From positions 1 through 32,388 of the forward strand of contig JAHFOI010000010.1 of assembly GCA_023266895.1 (NCBI GenBank): 32,388 bases of DNA, read 5' to 3'. Each line of letters opens with the position of its first letter. Positions within the stretch are counted from its first letter, which is position 1. The translations under genes were made by a program, and so were the position numbers. Of the stretch, positions 1 through 7,844 are shown in pieces. The notes under the pieces are model-generated. The model saw only the letters and a list, made by a program, of their open reading frames with translations. It was not told the DNA's origin and did not search any database. The stretch comes from Candidatus Woesearchaeota archaeon (GTDB lineage: Archaea > Nanobdellota > Nanobdellia > Woesearchaeales > ARS49).

Positions 1-333
1 AAAATAGAAGGTGACTACACAAGCCTCAAGCTCGGCAACAGCGACAATGTTGTTGTAGGACAACGAGTTATTGCAGTAGGCAGCCCTGCAGGACTTGAGT
101 TTAGCGTGAATGAAGGCATTATCTCAGCACGACGAACCATCAAGGGCAATGAATACTTTCAAACAGATGTTGCGCTCAATCCAGGAAACTCAGGAGGACC
201 ACTTATTGACAGCAATGGAAAAATCATAGGAATCAATAACTTTAAACTCAAAGGCTTTGAAGGACTTAATTTTGCTCTCAGTATTAATGAAGCAAGCACT
301 TTTGTTCAACAAGCAATAGTGAGCGACACCTAA
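1..333 (+). CDS. HtrA/DegP-like trypsin-fold serine protease, C-terminal part of the catalytic domain (5' truncated)
   Basis: The reading frame is open from the first base, so the gene starts outside the window; 110 residues are visible. The serine motif GNSGGPL lies about residues 63-69 of the visible part, and the flanking text (VGSPAGLEFSVNEGIIS, FQTDVALNPGNSGG) is typical of S1C proteases such as HtrA/DegP/DegS. The His and Asp of the triad lie upstream and cannot be checked. The protein ends 40 residues after the catalytic serine, so there is no C-terminal PDZ domain. The family works in envelope protein quality control; an N-terminal signal or membrane anchor is expected but unseen. One base separates its stop from the next start, suggesting co-transcription with the DHH gene. 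Confidence 0.9.
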   Translation, partial: KIEGDYTSLKLGNSDNVVVGQRVIAVGSPAGLEFSVNEGIISARRTIKGNEYFQTDVALNPGNSGGPLIDSNGKIIGINNFKLKGFEGLNFALSINEASTFVQQAIVSDT

Positions 334-334
334 C

Positions 335-1387
335 ATGCTCACACAATCACAAATAGAACTACTTCATCATGCACTTGAAAAATCACAACACCCGTTTTTT
401 ATCTTTCATGATGACCCTGATGGACTCGCGAGTTACTTGTTATTGCTTAAGCACTATAAAAAAGGCACAGGCATGGCAGTTAAAGCAAAACCGCATGTCA
501 CTGAAGAATACTGTCGTTATCCTCAAGAACACAATGCAGATACTGTTTTTGTCCTTGATATCGCCCTTGTGGACCAAGAATTCATTGACACAGTCAAGCT
601 ACCAGTCTACTGGATAGACCATCACCCTGTCCAAGAACCAAAACGCGCACACTACTTTAATTCACGGCACACAGGAAAAAACATACCCACACCAGTCATG
701 TGCTTGCAAATAACCAATAACCCTGCACATGTTTGGCTCGCAACACTTGGCGCAATTGGCGACTGGTACTGGCCAGCATATGCAGAACAATGCAGAATAG
801 ACTATCCAGACTTGTTACCCCAGCCAGTCAACACAGTACCTGACGCATTGTACAACACACTCATGGGAGTACTTATTCACTTGTTTAGCTTTAATCTCAA
901 AGGAACAAGCCAAGATGTAAAACGCAGCATACATTACTTAGAACAAATAGAAGATCCTTATGAAATACTTAATCAAACAAGCAGTGCAGGAAGCTTTGTG
1001 TGGAAGCGATACTTGAATATTAAACACGCTTATGACTTGCTTAAAGAAAAAGCATTACGCTCAACACCCAAAGAAGGGCTGTATGTCTTTACCTACACTG
1101 CAGACACGCTCAGCCTCACCAAAGACTTAGCAAATGAATTGCTTTATAGATTTCCTAACACAGTCATCATCCTCGGCAGACACAAATCCGGAGAATATCG
1201 ATGCAGCATACGCGCACCAATAACAATTAACATTAGCAAGCACTTACCTGAACTTGTGCAAGGCATACGTGCAAAAGGAGGAGGCCACGAACAAGCAATA
1301 GGCATAGGAGTGCACGAAGATGACTGGGAAATATTCCTTGCAAGAATGAAAGATGTGGTGCAAGAGGAACAAAGAATAGAAACATGA
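335..1387 (+). CDS. DHH-family phosphoesterase (RecJ-like / nanoRNase-like)
   Basis: A 350-residue protein with both halves of a DHH phosphoesterase. The first metal motif is HDDPDG (residues 25-30), a variant of HxDxDG; VLDIA near residue 74 supplies another Asp; the DHH motif is at residues 95-97. The C-terminal DHHA1 substrate-binding domain carries GGGH at 315-318. The family hydrolyses phosphodiester bonds in single-stranded nucleic acid, short oligonucleotides or cyclic dinucleotides with Mn2+; in archaea relatives include GAN/RecJ-like nucleases that can join the CMG helicase. The exact substrate cannot be told from sequence. It begins one base after the protease stop, so coupled translation is likely. 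Confidence 0.85.
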   Translation: MLTQSQIELLHHALEKSQHPFFIFHDDPDGLASYLLLLKHYKKGTGMAVKAKPHVTEEYCRYPQEHNADTVFVLDIALVDQEFIDTVKLPVYWIDHHPVQEPKRAHYFNSRHTGKNIPTPVMCLQITNNPAHVWLATLGAIGDWYWPAYAEQCRIDYPDLLPQPVNTVPDALYNTLMGVLIHLFSFNLKGTSQDVKRSIHYLEQIEDPYEILNQTSSAGSFVWKRYLNIKHAYDLLKEKALRSTPKEGLYVFTYTADTLSLTKDLANELLYRFPNTVIILGRHKSGEYRCSIRAPITINISKHLPELVQGIRAKGGGHEQAIGIGVHEDDWEIFLARMKDVVQEEQRIET

Positions 1388-1415
1388 TTAGAGGTCAGAA
1401 GCTTTTTTTCCTGAA

Positions 1416-1853
1416 CTAACCATGTTGAGAAGATCGCAACACTTTTTCATACAACAAAAAAGTGCTTGCATGCTTGTAGCCAAGCTTTTCTGAGAAGGAC
1501 TTCATTGGAGAATTCCAGTCACGCACAAGAGCAGAAATTCGCGTGCAGCCTTTTTTGCGAGCAAGTCTTTCAGCACCAGCATACAATAGCTGACCCACAC
1601 CCTTGCCACGTAGTTCTTTAGCAACAACAACTGCATGCACAACAAGACGTTTTTCTACAAGATATATTTGACACTCAATAAAACCAACAACTGTTTTTTC
1701 AAACACAACAAGATACTGATAGTCTTTATTCTTTATGTTTTTCCTAAGATTTTTTTCAGCATACTCACCAGGATAGTCCTCAACCTCTTTCACACCTTTT
1801 ACTATGCGTGCCATTACAAAAACATCAGACAGTTTTGCAGGACGAATAATCAT
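1416..1853 (-). CDS. GNAT-family N-acetyltransferase
   Basis: A 145-residue single-domain acetyltransferase. The acetyl-CoA motif is RGKGVG inside VAKELRGKGVGQLL, preceded by the beta-strand VVHAVVVAKE and followed by a helix; SFSEKLGYK near residue 125 is the usual C-terminal GNAT signature. The acceptor is unknown: it could be a protein N-terminus, as in RimI relatives, or a small molecule. The ATG begins one base after the discriminator base of the upstream tRNA-Gly on the same strand, so the gene is probably co-transcribed with the tRNA. tRNA 3' cleavage would leave an almost leaderless mRNA. Confidence 0.88.
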   Translation of the reverse strand: MIIRPAKLSDVFVMARIVKGVKEVEDYPGEYAEKNLRKNIKNKDYQYLVVFEKTVVGFIECQIYLVEKRLVVHAVVVAKELRGKGVGQLLYAGAERLARKKGCTRISALVRDWNSPMKSFSEKLGYKHASTFLLYEKVLRSSQHG

Positions 1854-1854
1854 A

Positions 1855-1955
1855 TGCGTCGGCTGGGAGTCGAACCCAGGCCATCAGCTCACGCCGACCA
1901 AAAACATGCTTTGCGGTCTTGGAAGGCTGAGATCATACCGTTAGATCACCGACGC
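1855..1955 (-). tRNA. tRNA-Gly(UCC) with a 30-base intron
   Basis: Read on the minus strand, the acceptor GCGTCGG (1949-1955) pairs with CCGACGC (1856-1862), the T arm is CTGGG-TTCGACT-CCCAG, and the anticodon arm is TCAGC-CTTCCA...A-GCTGA with anticodon TCC. Between A37 and A38 lies an insertion at 1890-1919, the canonical archaeal intron position. Removing it leaves a 71-nt tRNA including discriminator A. CCA is not encoded. The intron has complementary stretches (AGACC with GGTC), compatible with a bulge-helix-bulge splice structure. Confidence 0.93.
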
Positions 1956-1980
1956 AATACAGACAAACAACACGCCTTAG

Positions 1981-1990
1981 TTTAAAAAGC
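1981..1990 (-). promoter_or_regulatory. TATA box for tRNA-Gly
   Basis: On the minus strand this reads GCTTTTTAAA and lies about 29 bases before the tRNA 5' end. It resembles the box before the initiator tRNA-Met. It could also fire rightward into the decayed stretch that follows. Confidence 0.6.
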
Positions 1991-2012
1991 TTGATTTTTC
2001 TTATGAAGCAAT

Positions 2013-2431
2013 GTGGTTGAAGAATGGCATGACGCAGTCTATGAGGTGTTCAATAATCTGAGGATTTTTGGAGCCACAAAAATGAAGTGTTATTTTTGCA
2101 GGCTTCAGAAATTAAGTTGGAAGTAATTGGGACTGAGGGCTTGTTGCGTTGTTGTTTATGTTCTTGAACGCAAGCAAGTGGGTTGCTCGCTTTATTTTGT
2201 GGTAGCGGTTACGCACAACAACACTTGCTGATACTGCGATGAAGCAACTCATCAAAATCAGTGCAATAGAAAACGCAAGCTATTACATTTGAAACAGCAA
2301 ACTGGACACGTATCTACTGCATTTTTCATAACACGACCTTGCTTGAACTCACTACCCGACTTTTAGAGGAAGAAATTGCGGAATTCCGAAAACACCTGGA
2401 AGCAAACAGAATGAATTCAGGTCAGGAATGA
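2013..2431 (+). pseudogene. Decayed coding stretch with frame shifts, family not recognised
   Basis: This region between tRNA-Gly and the next gene has no intact frame, but consecutive open segments in different frames look protein-like. From GTG 2013 one frame reads VVEEWHDAVYEVFNNLRIFG; the next frame gives ASEIKLEVIGTEGLL around 2105-2150; a third gives ALLFMFLNASKWVARFIL around 2145-2205, then a TAG. A last segment (2270-2431) ends with LLEEEIAEFRKHLEANR and a TGA. This looks like one gene broken by at least two frame changes and a stop. I do not recognise the family and the joins are approximate. Alternatively these are chance open frames, as no single segment exceeds about 60 codons. 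Confidence 0.35.
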
Positions 2432-2481
2432 CCGCAATGACAGTCAGTTTCTTCAAGCATCACTCGTGAGTAGCGAAAGAA

Positions 2482-2488
2482 TTATAAG
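2482..2488 (+). promoter_or_regulatory. TATA-like box for the gene at 2511
   Basis: TTATAAG lies centred 26 bases before ATG 2511, matching the leaderless spacing of other genes here. This favours ATG 2511 over GTG 2466 or ATG 2496. Confidence 0.5.
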
Positions 2489-2510
2489 GGGGTTGATGTT
2501 TTGTAGGTTA

Positions 2511-3371
2511 ATGAGCAGTATTCACGTTCAAGAAAGTCTTCCTTATTTTGCAGAGAAAACTCCGTTGGGTCGTTGTGAATGGACTCGTGGTTCGGATAAC
2601 TGGATGTACTTGAAAAATGCATTGCCTTGGGCTGAATTGCAGGGTGCTCCTTTGCAGGAATTAGGTTCTGCAGTTATTTTTCGTGCCGGTTGTTATGAGG
2701 CGAGCAAACAGATTATTAATGAACAAGAACTTGCGAAGAAACTTGATGGTTCAAACGTATATCAAATGCTCAGTACACTCTTTATTGCCTATCGTTCTTC
2801 ACGAGGTTGGCGTGTGGCATTTGCGCCAATACAAAACACCGCTGAAGGTGTGAAGGTAGCAATAGAAGGTCAAGAACTGAACGCAAAAGGACAGGAATTG
2901 ATTCTGCCATTAGAAGGACTGGTGGGCGACATGATTGCGCAGGCAAAGAAAAGTAGAAGAATTGTACTCCCGCTGGAATCCACTCCTTTAGACTTATCAA
3001 CTGCGCCCTCAAAAGGCGGGTCTGAGTATGCAAAAAATGATCACGTGATTGCTCTGCATGGTGGTGGTAGTGTTGGACGTGAGATTGCAGAAATTCACGC
3101 AGGATATCTTCATGATTGCAATAAACCAGTAGGCGTTGTGTATGAACTAACGATGACCAATCTTGATGGAATTTTGCCAAAAAATGATTCTCTAGCAAAT
3201 ACGCATGCAGTTATTCGCCGTGTGGGTCTTGGCGGCGTTGGCTACGGCAACTTCAATGATGTCGGCGCCGGTGGCTACTTTAGCGGCGTCGGCCGGGCTC
3301 GTGGGGAAGTCCACGTCGTCGCGCAAAAAATTTCCGCAAAACACGGTTCGAAGTGTTCTGTTCGGGCATAA
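2511..3371 (+). CDS. Unknown protein, 286 residues, with a glycine-rich C-terminal segment
   Basis: I do not recognise this family. The frame is open from GTG 2466, but ATG 2511 fits the promoter. The N-terminal two thirds looks globular (PYFAEKTPLGRCEWTRGSDNW, ALPWAELQGAPLQELGSAVIFRAG split over residues ~10-65). Near residue 182 comes HGGGSVGREIAEIHAGYLHD, which resembles a nucleotide-binding loop but matches no Walker motif I can name. Residues ~235-270 are rich in Gly (GLGGVGYGNF, GAGGYFSGVGRARG). The last 160 bases are markedly richer in G+C than the rest, using GGC and GTC where neighbours prefer GGA and GTA. No signal peptide or membrane segment is seen. Different codon use from its neighbours hints at transfer. 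Confidence 0.6.
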   Translation: MSSIHVQESLPYFAEKTPLGRCEWTRGSDNWMYLKNALPWAELQGAPLQELGSAVIFRAGCYEASKQIINEQELAKKLDGSNVYQMLSTLFIAYRSSRGWRVAFAPIQNTAEGVKVAIEGQELNAKGQELILPLEGLVGDMIAQAKKSRRIVLPLESTPLDLSTAPSKGGSEYAKNDHVIALHGGGSVGREIAEIHAGYLHDCNKPVGVVYELTMTNLDGILPKNDSLANTHAVIRRVGLGGVGYGNFNDVGAGGYFSGVGRARGEVHVVAQKISAKHGSKCSVRA

Positions 3372-3452
3372 TTCTTTTGTTAGTAATAGTTGAATTGCTT
3401 TTCTGGAAATTTGTTAAATAGGATTTCTAAATGACTCAAGCTATCGCAATCC

Positions 3453-3459
3453 TTAAATA
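3453..3459 (+). promoter_or_regulatory. TATA-like box for the pilin-like gene
   Basis: TTAAATA lies about 27 bases before ATG 3483 and supports that start rather than TTG 3465. Confidence 0.5.
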
Positions 3460-3482
3460 ATCATTTGGCAGTCTCTTATGTT

Positions 3483-3905
3483 ATGCAACAGCAGTCGCGA
3501 GTGGAATTTTTGGCAAAGTATGGATTGGCAGCAATAGTGCTGATTCTTGTGGGCAGCATTCTTACGTATGGAGGTATTCTTGCATTTCAGGCACGCCAAA
3601 ACCAATGCAGTTTTGATTTTGGCATTACCTGCACAGACTACATTATCACACCCACAGGACTCACGCTTAGCCTTCAGAACAATCTTGGACAGGACATACG
3701 TATTCTCTCACTGAAAGACACTCAAGGAAGCTGTGATGTGCGCGATGCAAAACTCAGCTCAGATAGTACGCAAACATTTTCGCTCACTAAATGCCAACAC
3801 AACCAAACAGGGGTGTATGAAACACGCGTTGAACTTTTATACAGCACGCCAAGCGGAACTCACAGAACCATGACTGGAACAGTGAGTGGCACAATACAAA
3901 GCTGA
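3483..3905 (+). CDS. Single-span membrane protein, pilin-like architecture
   Basis: A 140-residue protein from ATG 3483 (TTG 3465 would add six residues). After a short polar start (MQQQSRVEFLAKY) comes one long hydrophobic segment, residues ~14-34 (GLAAIVLILVGSILTYGGIL), then an extracytoplasmic beta-rich domain with three cysteines (CSFDFGITC, and C in GSCDV) plus one near LTKCQHN. This layout, a short head, one hydrophobic helix and a beta domain, is that of archaeal type IV pilin-like proteins and other single-pass surface proteins. No prepilin peptidase signature is obvious, so the pilin label is architectural only. The four cysteines could form disulfides, which fits the DsbB gene at 14.6 kb. 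Confidence 0.6.
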   Translation: MQQQSRVEFLAKYGLAAIVLILVGSILTYGGILAFQARQNQCSFDFGITCTDYIITPTGLTLSLQNNLGQDIRILSLKDTQGSCDVRDAKLSSDSTQTFSLTKCQHNQTGVYETRVELLYSTPSGTHRTMTGTVSGTIQS

Positions 3906-3908
3906 AGC

Positions 3909-3915
3909 TTTAAAA
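3909..3915 (+). promoter_or_regulatory. TATA box for elp3
   Basis: TTTAAAA is centred 26 bases before ATG 3938, supporting a leaderless elp3 mRNA and start at 3938 rather than TTG 3932. Confidence 0.6.
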
Positions 3916-3937
3916 CCATTAGATACATATTTTGCAT

Positions 3938-5608
3938 ATGCAGGCTCACGAACAGTTCTATCAGGAAATGATCCAACTCCTTATTGAGAAAGGAGTGAAC
4001 AAAAAAACAATCACTACACAAAAAATAAAGCTATGCAAAAAATACAACCTGCAAAAAATTCCCACAGACATACAACTGCTTTTACATGCTACACCAGAAC
4101 AGTTTGCACAGCTTCAGCTGGTCACAAAGCCCATGCGAACACAATCAGGAGTTGCACCAATTGCACTCATGACCGCACCCCATCATTGCCCACATGGAAA
4201 ATGCACGTTTTGCCCTGGAGGTATCAACAGCCCTTTTGGTGATGTGCCCCAAAGCTATACTGGTCATGAACCAAGCACTATGCGAGGCATACGCAACAAT
4301 TATGATAGTTACCTCATGACCATGAACAGACTAGAACAATACACCATTCTTGGTCATTGCCCACAAAAAGCAGAAGTCATCATCATGGGAGGCACATTTC
4401 CTGCAATGCCCAAAGAATACCAAGAAGAATTTGTGATAAACACATTTAAAGCACTCAATGATTTCAGCAAGTTTTACCAAAAAGACCTGTTTGATATTAG
4501 TGCATTCAAAACTTTCTTTGAGCTACCTGGAGAAAAAGGAAACACCGAACGTGTCGCAAACATCAAGAAAAAGTTACTCACACTCAAAACCACAACAACA
4601 CTTTTGGCAGAACAAGAAAAAAACGAACAAGCACACGTGCGCTGCGTTGGGCTCACCATAGAAACAAAACCAGACTGGGGATTTGCTGAACACGGCAACA
4701 CCATGCTGCGTCTTGGGTGCACAAGAGTAGAACTCGGCATAGAAAGTGTGTATGATGACGTGCTCACCCACGTACACCGAGGACACACAGTGGCAGACAC
4801 AAAAAAAAGCATTCGCGAACTCAAAGATTTAGGCTTTAAAATTCACGCACACTACATGCCAGGATTACCTCTTACGACAAAAGAAATGGATATTGAAGGC
4901 ATGAAACAATTATTCTCAAACCCTGACTTCAGACCAGACATGCTCAAATTATATCCCACAATGGTCAGCCCAGGAACAGGACTGTGGCATGACTGGAAAC
5001 AAGGAAAATTCACACCTCTCACAACAGAAGAAGCTTCCAAACTTATTTCTGAGTTTAAGCCCTTTGTTCCAGAGTATTGCAGAATCATGCGCGTACAACG
5101 CGACGTGCCAACAAAGTTTTGGAGCGCAGGAGTCAGCATGACAAACCTACGCCAGCACATTTTTGAAACATACAAACCAAACTGCAGATGCATTCGGTGC
5201 AGAGAACCAGGAATGCGTCAAGTGGAGTATGCAGCAGTGCAGATGCATGTGCAGGAATATGCTGCGAGTAAAGGAACAGAGTTCTTCATATCGTTTGATG
5301 ACACAAAAAACGACTTGATAATAGGATTTTGTAGAATGCGTTTTCCAAGTCAATGCCTGCGTGAAGAGATAACAAAACACACTGCACTCATACGAGAACT
5401 CCATGTCTATGGTACTGCAACTGCGTTAGGTAATGAAGGAATTCTACAACACAGAGGGTATGGAAAGCAATTACTGCAAAAAGCAGAAGAAATAGCGCGA
5501 TTGAGTGGCAAGAAAAAAATGGTTGTTATTGCAGGAATTGGGGTGCGCGAGTATTATTACAAACAAGGATACACAAAAGAAGGACCCTACGTGAGTAAGG
5601 AGTTGTGA
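3938..5608 (+). CDS. elp3: Elp3, tRNA uridine(34) C5-carboxymethyl-forming enzyme (radical SAM plus acetyltransferase)
   Basis: 556 residues from ATG 3938. Radical SAM cysteines are C84, C89 and C92 in HHCPHGKCTFCPGG, the Elp3 spacing C-x4-C-x2-C. The core continues with MGGTFPAMP, GLTIETKPDWG, LGCTRVELGIESV and HAHYMPGLP, all standard Elp3 landmarks. A Cys cluster CRCIRCREPG follows, and the C-terminal GNAT domain ends with LGNEGILQHRGYGKQLL (acetyl-CoA loop HRGYGKQLL) and IAGIGVREYYYKQGY. Elp3 uses SAM and acetyl-CoA to build the carboxymethyl group on wobble uridine; archaeal Elp3 acts without Elp1/2. Full length and all key residues are present. The next gene begins four bases after its stop. 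Confidence 0.97.
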   Translation: MQAHEQFYQEMIQLLIEKGVNKKTITTQKIKLCKKYNLQKIPTDIQLLLHATPEQFAQLQLVTKPMRTQSGVAPIALMTAPHHCPHGKCTFCPGGINSPFGDVPQSYTGHEPSTMRGIRNNYDSYLMTMNRLEQYTILGHCPQKAEVIIMGGTFPAMPKEYQEEFVINTFKALNDFSKFYQKDLFDISAFKTFFELPGEKGNTERVANIKKKLLTLKTTTTLLAEQEKNEQAHVRCVGLTIETKPDWGFAEHGNTMLRLGCTRVELGIESVYDDVLTHVHRGHTVADTKKSIRELKDLGFKIHAHYMPGLPLTTKEMDIEGMKQLFSNPDFRPDMLKLYPTMVSPGTGLWHDWKQGKFTPLTTEEASKLISEFKPFVPEYCRIMRVQRDVPTKFWSAGVSMTNLRQHIFETYKPNCRCIRCREPGMRQVEYAAVQMHVQEYAASKGTEFFISFDDTKNDLIIGFCRMRFPSQCLREEITKHTALIRELHVYGTATALGNEGILQHRGYGKQLLQKAEEIARLSGKKKMVVIAGIGVREYYYKQGYTKEGPYVSKEL

Positions 5609-5612
5609 GTTC

Positions 5613-6098
5613 TTGAGAGAGATTCGTGGCTATGTTTGTATTGCTGCAGTTGATGAGTGTAGTTTCACGTTGTTTGGTCAAAACTGTGAAGGCACAGAAC
5701 CACCGTACAAAAACATTGAAACAAACGGATTTACACCATATAAAACACGAGCTGAAGCACAAAAAGGAAAAACAGCACTTTCTGCACGACGTGATGTTTC
5801 AAAAGTTCACATTGGCAGGCTTGAGATGTCAATTGCAGACGCGCATGAATTGGAGCGTCTTGCAAGAGTTAGTTCATTGGTCGTGATCATGCACCTTGAT
5901 GGATGGTCGCGATTGCTTGGAAGCTATGTAAGAGGGAACACAAGCGCATACCCTCTTTATGGTGCATATTGCTGTGATACAAATTTTGCTACGTTTACAA
6001 GTTTTGATAAGGCGCAAGAGGCTGGAGCTGAAGCAAGCCGCCAAGGCGGCTGCCAAGTACAGCTTGCACGTTTTAAACTCAGAATGCAAACTTCTTGA
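5613..6098 (+). CDS. Unknown protein with two internal repeats
   Basis: 161 residues, from a TTG start (5613) preceded by AAGGAG inside the end of elp3, so translation is probably coupled. I do not recognise a family. The protein looks like a duplication: residues ~45-80 (FTPYKTRAEAQKGKTAL... ending VHIGRLEM) align with ~127-158 (FATFTSFDKAQEAGAEAS... ending VQLARFKL). Each unit has a beta strand (VCIAAVDECSF; LVVIMHLDGWSRL), a loop, a helix with xAQxxxxxA, and a final strand. A two-copy small alpha/beta domain is inferred. Six cysteines are present. Linkage to elp3 might suggest an RNA-related job, but that is only context. Confidence 0.55.
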   Translation: MREIRGYVCIAAVDECSFTLFGQNCEGTEPPYKNIETNGFTPYKTRAEAQKGKTALSARRDVSKVHIGRLEMSIADAHELERLARVSSLVVIMHLDGWSRLLGSYVRGNTSAYPLYGAYCCDTNFATFTSFDKAQEAGAEASRQGGCQVQLARFKLRMQTS

Positions 6099-6158
6099 AA
6101 TACACGAAGGATGTTTATTGAGGAGTTTGACTGATTTTGAAGAGTTATGCAAACCTCT

Positions 6159-6536
6159 CTATTTCAAAAGTACTTTTTTAAGTCCGCTAACTCGTGCAAA
6201 GTCTTGATCAAACGTGATAAGAGTGCTGTTGTGACGCATGCAAATTGCTGCAATGAGAATATCAAAACTACTTATCATCGCACCTTTTTCTTCCAAGGTT
6301 CTTGAAATCATGGCAGAAAGTGTTGCTGATTCTGAATCGTGGCTGAGAACAATCATCTGTTTCAAAAGTTCTTGAATAATAAACAATTGCTTTTGTGACT
6401 TTCTTCCTGCAAGAAGTTCGTGCGCGCAAATACTTGTTGTATACAGTTCTGCATCACCCATTACCGCAATCACTTTTTGTGCAAGGTTAGTGTGCTCAAA
6501 TACTTCAATGAGTGCGCTTGAGTCTAGAACGTACAT
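6159..6536 (-). CDS. PIN-domain ribonuclease toxin, VapC type
   Basis: 125 residues with the PIN acidic set: D5 in MYVLDSSALIEV, Glu in CAHELLAG (~40), Asp in SSFDILIAAI (~92) and Asp in LITFDQDF (~110). Length and motifs match VapC toxins, Mg2+-dependent nucleases that usually cut tRNA or rRNA. Its start lies 32 bases inside the end of the upstream antitoxin gene, the usual VapBC arrangement. The target RNA cannot be deduced. Confidence 0.92.
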   Translation of the reverse strand: MYVLDSSALIEVFEHTNLAQKVIAVMGDAELYTTSICAHELLAGRKSQKQLFIIQELLKQMIVLSHDSESATLSAMISRTLEEKGAMISSFDILIAAICMRHNSTLITFDQDFARVSGLKKVLLK

Positions 6537-6768
6537 CAGCTAACCTCCAATCAGTTCCCTGGCTTGCCATTGCCCTGCTTTTTTGTACATCTTCACGAAA
6601 CCTCGCAACATCTTCCTGACTATCTTTAAGAACACCAAGAATGTCATTTATTCGTAGTTTTTTACTGCTCATACGAAGAAATAATTCACTAAAGCTTTCT
6701 TCGTCACCTTTTAACCTACGTACCGCACTGTATGCATCTTCAGTGATGGTAATTGTCTTTGTTGCCAT
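6505..6768 (-). CDS. VapB-type antitoxin
   Basis: 87 residues from ATG 6768; the frame extends upstream but a TATA box sits 26 bases before this ATG. The N-terminus MATKTITITEDAYSAVRRLK has the strand-helix pattern of archaeal VapB antitoxins in the DUF217/AbrB-like group (xxITIxxDAYxxLxxLK), followed by GDEESFSELFLRM, common in archaeal VapB. The C-terminal half is charged and probably wraps the PIN toxin. It overlaps the toxin gene by 32 bases and is likely autoregulated through the promoter just upstream. Confidence 0.88.
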   Translation of the reverse strand: MATKTITITEDAYSAVRRLKGDEESFSELFLRMSSKKLRINDILGVLKDSQEDVARFREDVQKSRAMASQGTDWRLADVRSRLKRTH

Positions 6769-6790
6769 GTTTACGTGTATGTTTAAACAG

Positions 6791-6798
6791 TATATAAG
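6791..6798 (-). promoter_or_regulatory. TATA box of the first vapBC operon
   Basis: On the minus strand CTTATATA, centred 26 bases before the antitoxin ATG. The neighbouring GTTTAAAC (6781-6788) is a perfect 8-base palindrome between TATA and start, a candidate operator. Confidence 0.6.
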
Positions 6799-6841
6799 CC
6801 TTGTGTTGAGAGAATGCACGTTTGCAAATTCAAACAAGACT

Positions 6842-6849
6842 TATTAATA
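6842..6849 (+). promoter_or_regulatory. TATA box for the NSUN-type methyltransferase
   Basis: TATTAATA is centred 26 bases before ATG 6871, implying a leaderless mRNA. Confidence 0.6.
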
Positions 6850-6870
6850 TGAACCAACTAATTTCATTTC

Positions 6871-7821
6871 ATGCATGTTCTCAAACCTAATCCAGAAGCA
6901 ACACGTTATGCATTCAAGCCAGCATTCATCGAACGATATTCAAAACTCACAGACTTTGAAGTATTCAAAAAATATAGCCTCAGTTTCTTGCGCAAAAGCA
7001 TTCGCGTGAACACCATAAAAACAAGTATTGCAGAAATCAAAAAACGAATGGCACGCACGTGGCAGTTTGAACAAATACCCTGGTGCAACGAAGGCTTTTG
7101 GATAAACCATGTTGAAGGACGCAGAGATATAGGCAATACAATAGAACACGTTCTAGGGTATATCTATGTGCAAGAAGCAGCAAGTATGATCCCACCACTT
7201 GTTCTTGATCCACAACCTGATGACCGCGTGCTAGACATAGCTGCAGCACCAGGAAGCAAAACAACACAACTCGCTGCAATGATGCACAACAAAGGAATCC
7301 TTATAGCAAATGATGTAACAGGAGACAGACTAGCATCACTTGGCATTAACATCATGCGCACAGGCGCAGCAAACATTGTTGTCACGCAGTCACAAGGTGA
7401 ACGCATGCGAGAACTAGAATTTGACAAAATACTGGTAGACGCACCATGCTCAGGCACAGGAACCATACGAAAATCGCTTAGCACGCTTGAAATGTGGAAT
7501 CCTGACATGGTCACGCGACTCGCGAAAACACAGCAACGCATATTACGCAATGCATTCAACATGCTTGCGCCACGAGGAACACTGGTGTATTCCACATGCA
7601 GCTTAGAGCCAGAAGAAAACGAAGGAGTTGTGAGTGAATTTCTCAACACAACACCTCACGCAAAACTATTGCCCATAGAACTTGATATCATTCGAAGTGA
7701 ACCAGTAAAAGAATGGAATGAAGTGGTGTTTCATCAAGACATCAAACACTGCCTTCGTATCTGGCCTCAAGACAATGACACAGAAGGATTTTTTGTGGCA
7801 AAAATTGAAAAACAAGAGTGA
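6871..7821 (+). CDS. NOL1/NOP2/Sun (NSUN) family RNA cytosine-C5 methyltransferase
   Basis: 316 residues, typical for archaeal single-domain NSUN enzymes. SAM motif I is VLDIAAAPGSKTTQLA (~113-128); motif IV PCSGTGTIRKS holds the cysteine that releases product; motif VI YSTCSLEPEENE holds the catalytic cysteine. The N-terminal LRKSIRVNTIKTS is the usual RNA-binding lead-in. The C-terminus ends with RIWPQDNDTEGFFVAKIEK, a family hallmark (RxxPHxxxTxGFFxA). Enzymes of this group make m5C in tRNA (positions 48/49 or 72) or rRNA; the site cannot be assigned from sequence. No PUA domain is present. Confidence 0.93.
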   Translation: MHVLKPNPEATRYAFKPAFIERYSKLTDFEVFKKYSLSFLRKSIRVNTIKTSIAEIKKRMARTWQFEQIPWCNEGFWINHVEGRRDIGNTIEHVLGYIYVQEAASMIPPLVLDPQPDDRVLDIAAAPGSKTTQLAAMMHNKGILIANDVTGDRLASLGINIMRTGAANIVVTQSQGERMRELEFDKILVDAPCSGTGTIRKSLSTLEMWNPDMVTRLAKTQQRILRNAFNMLAPRGTLVYSTCSLEPEENEGVVSEFLNTTPHAKLLPIELDIIRSEPVKEWNEVVFHQDIKHCLRIWPQDNDTEGFFVAKIEKQE

Positions 7822-7844
7822 GTTTTTCTTCTTCTTCAGTCAGT

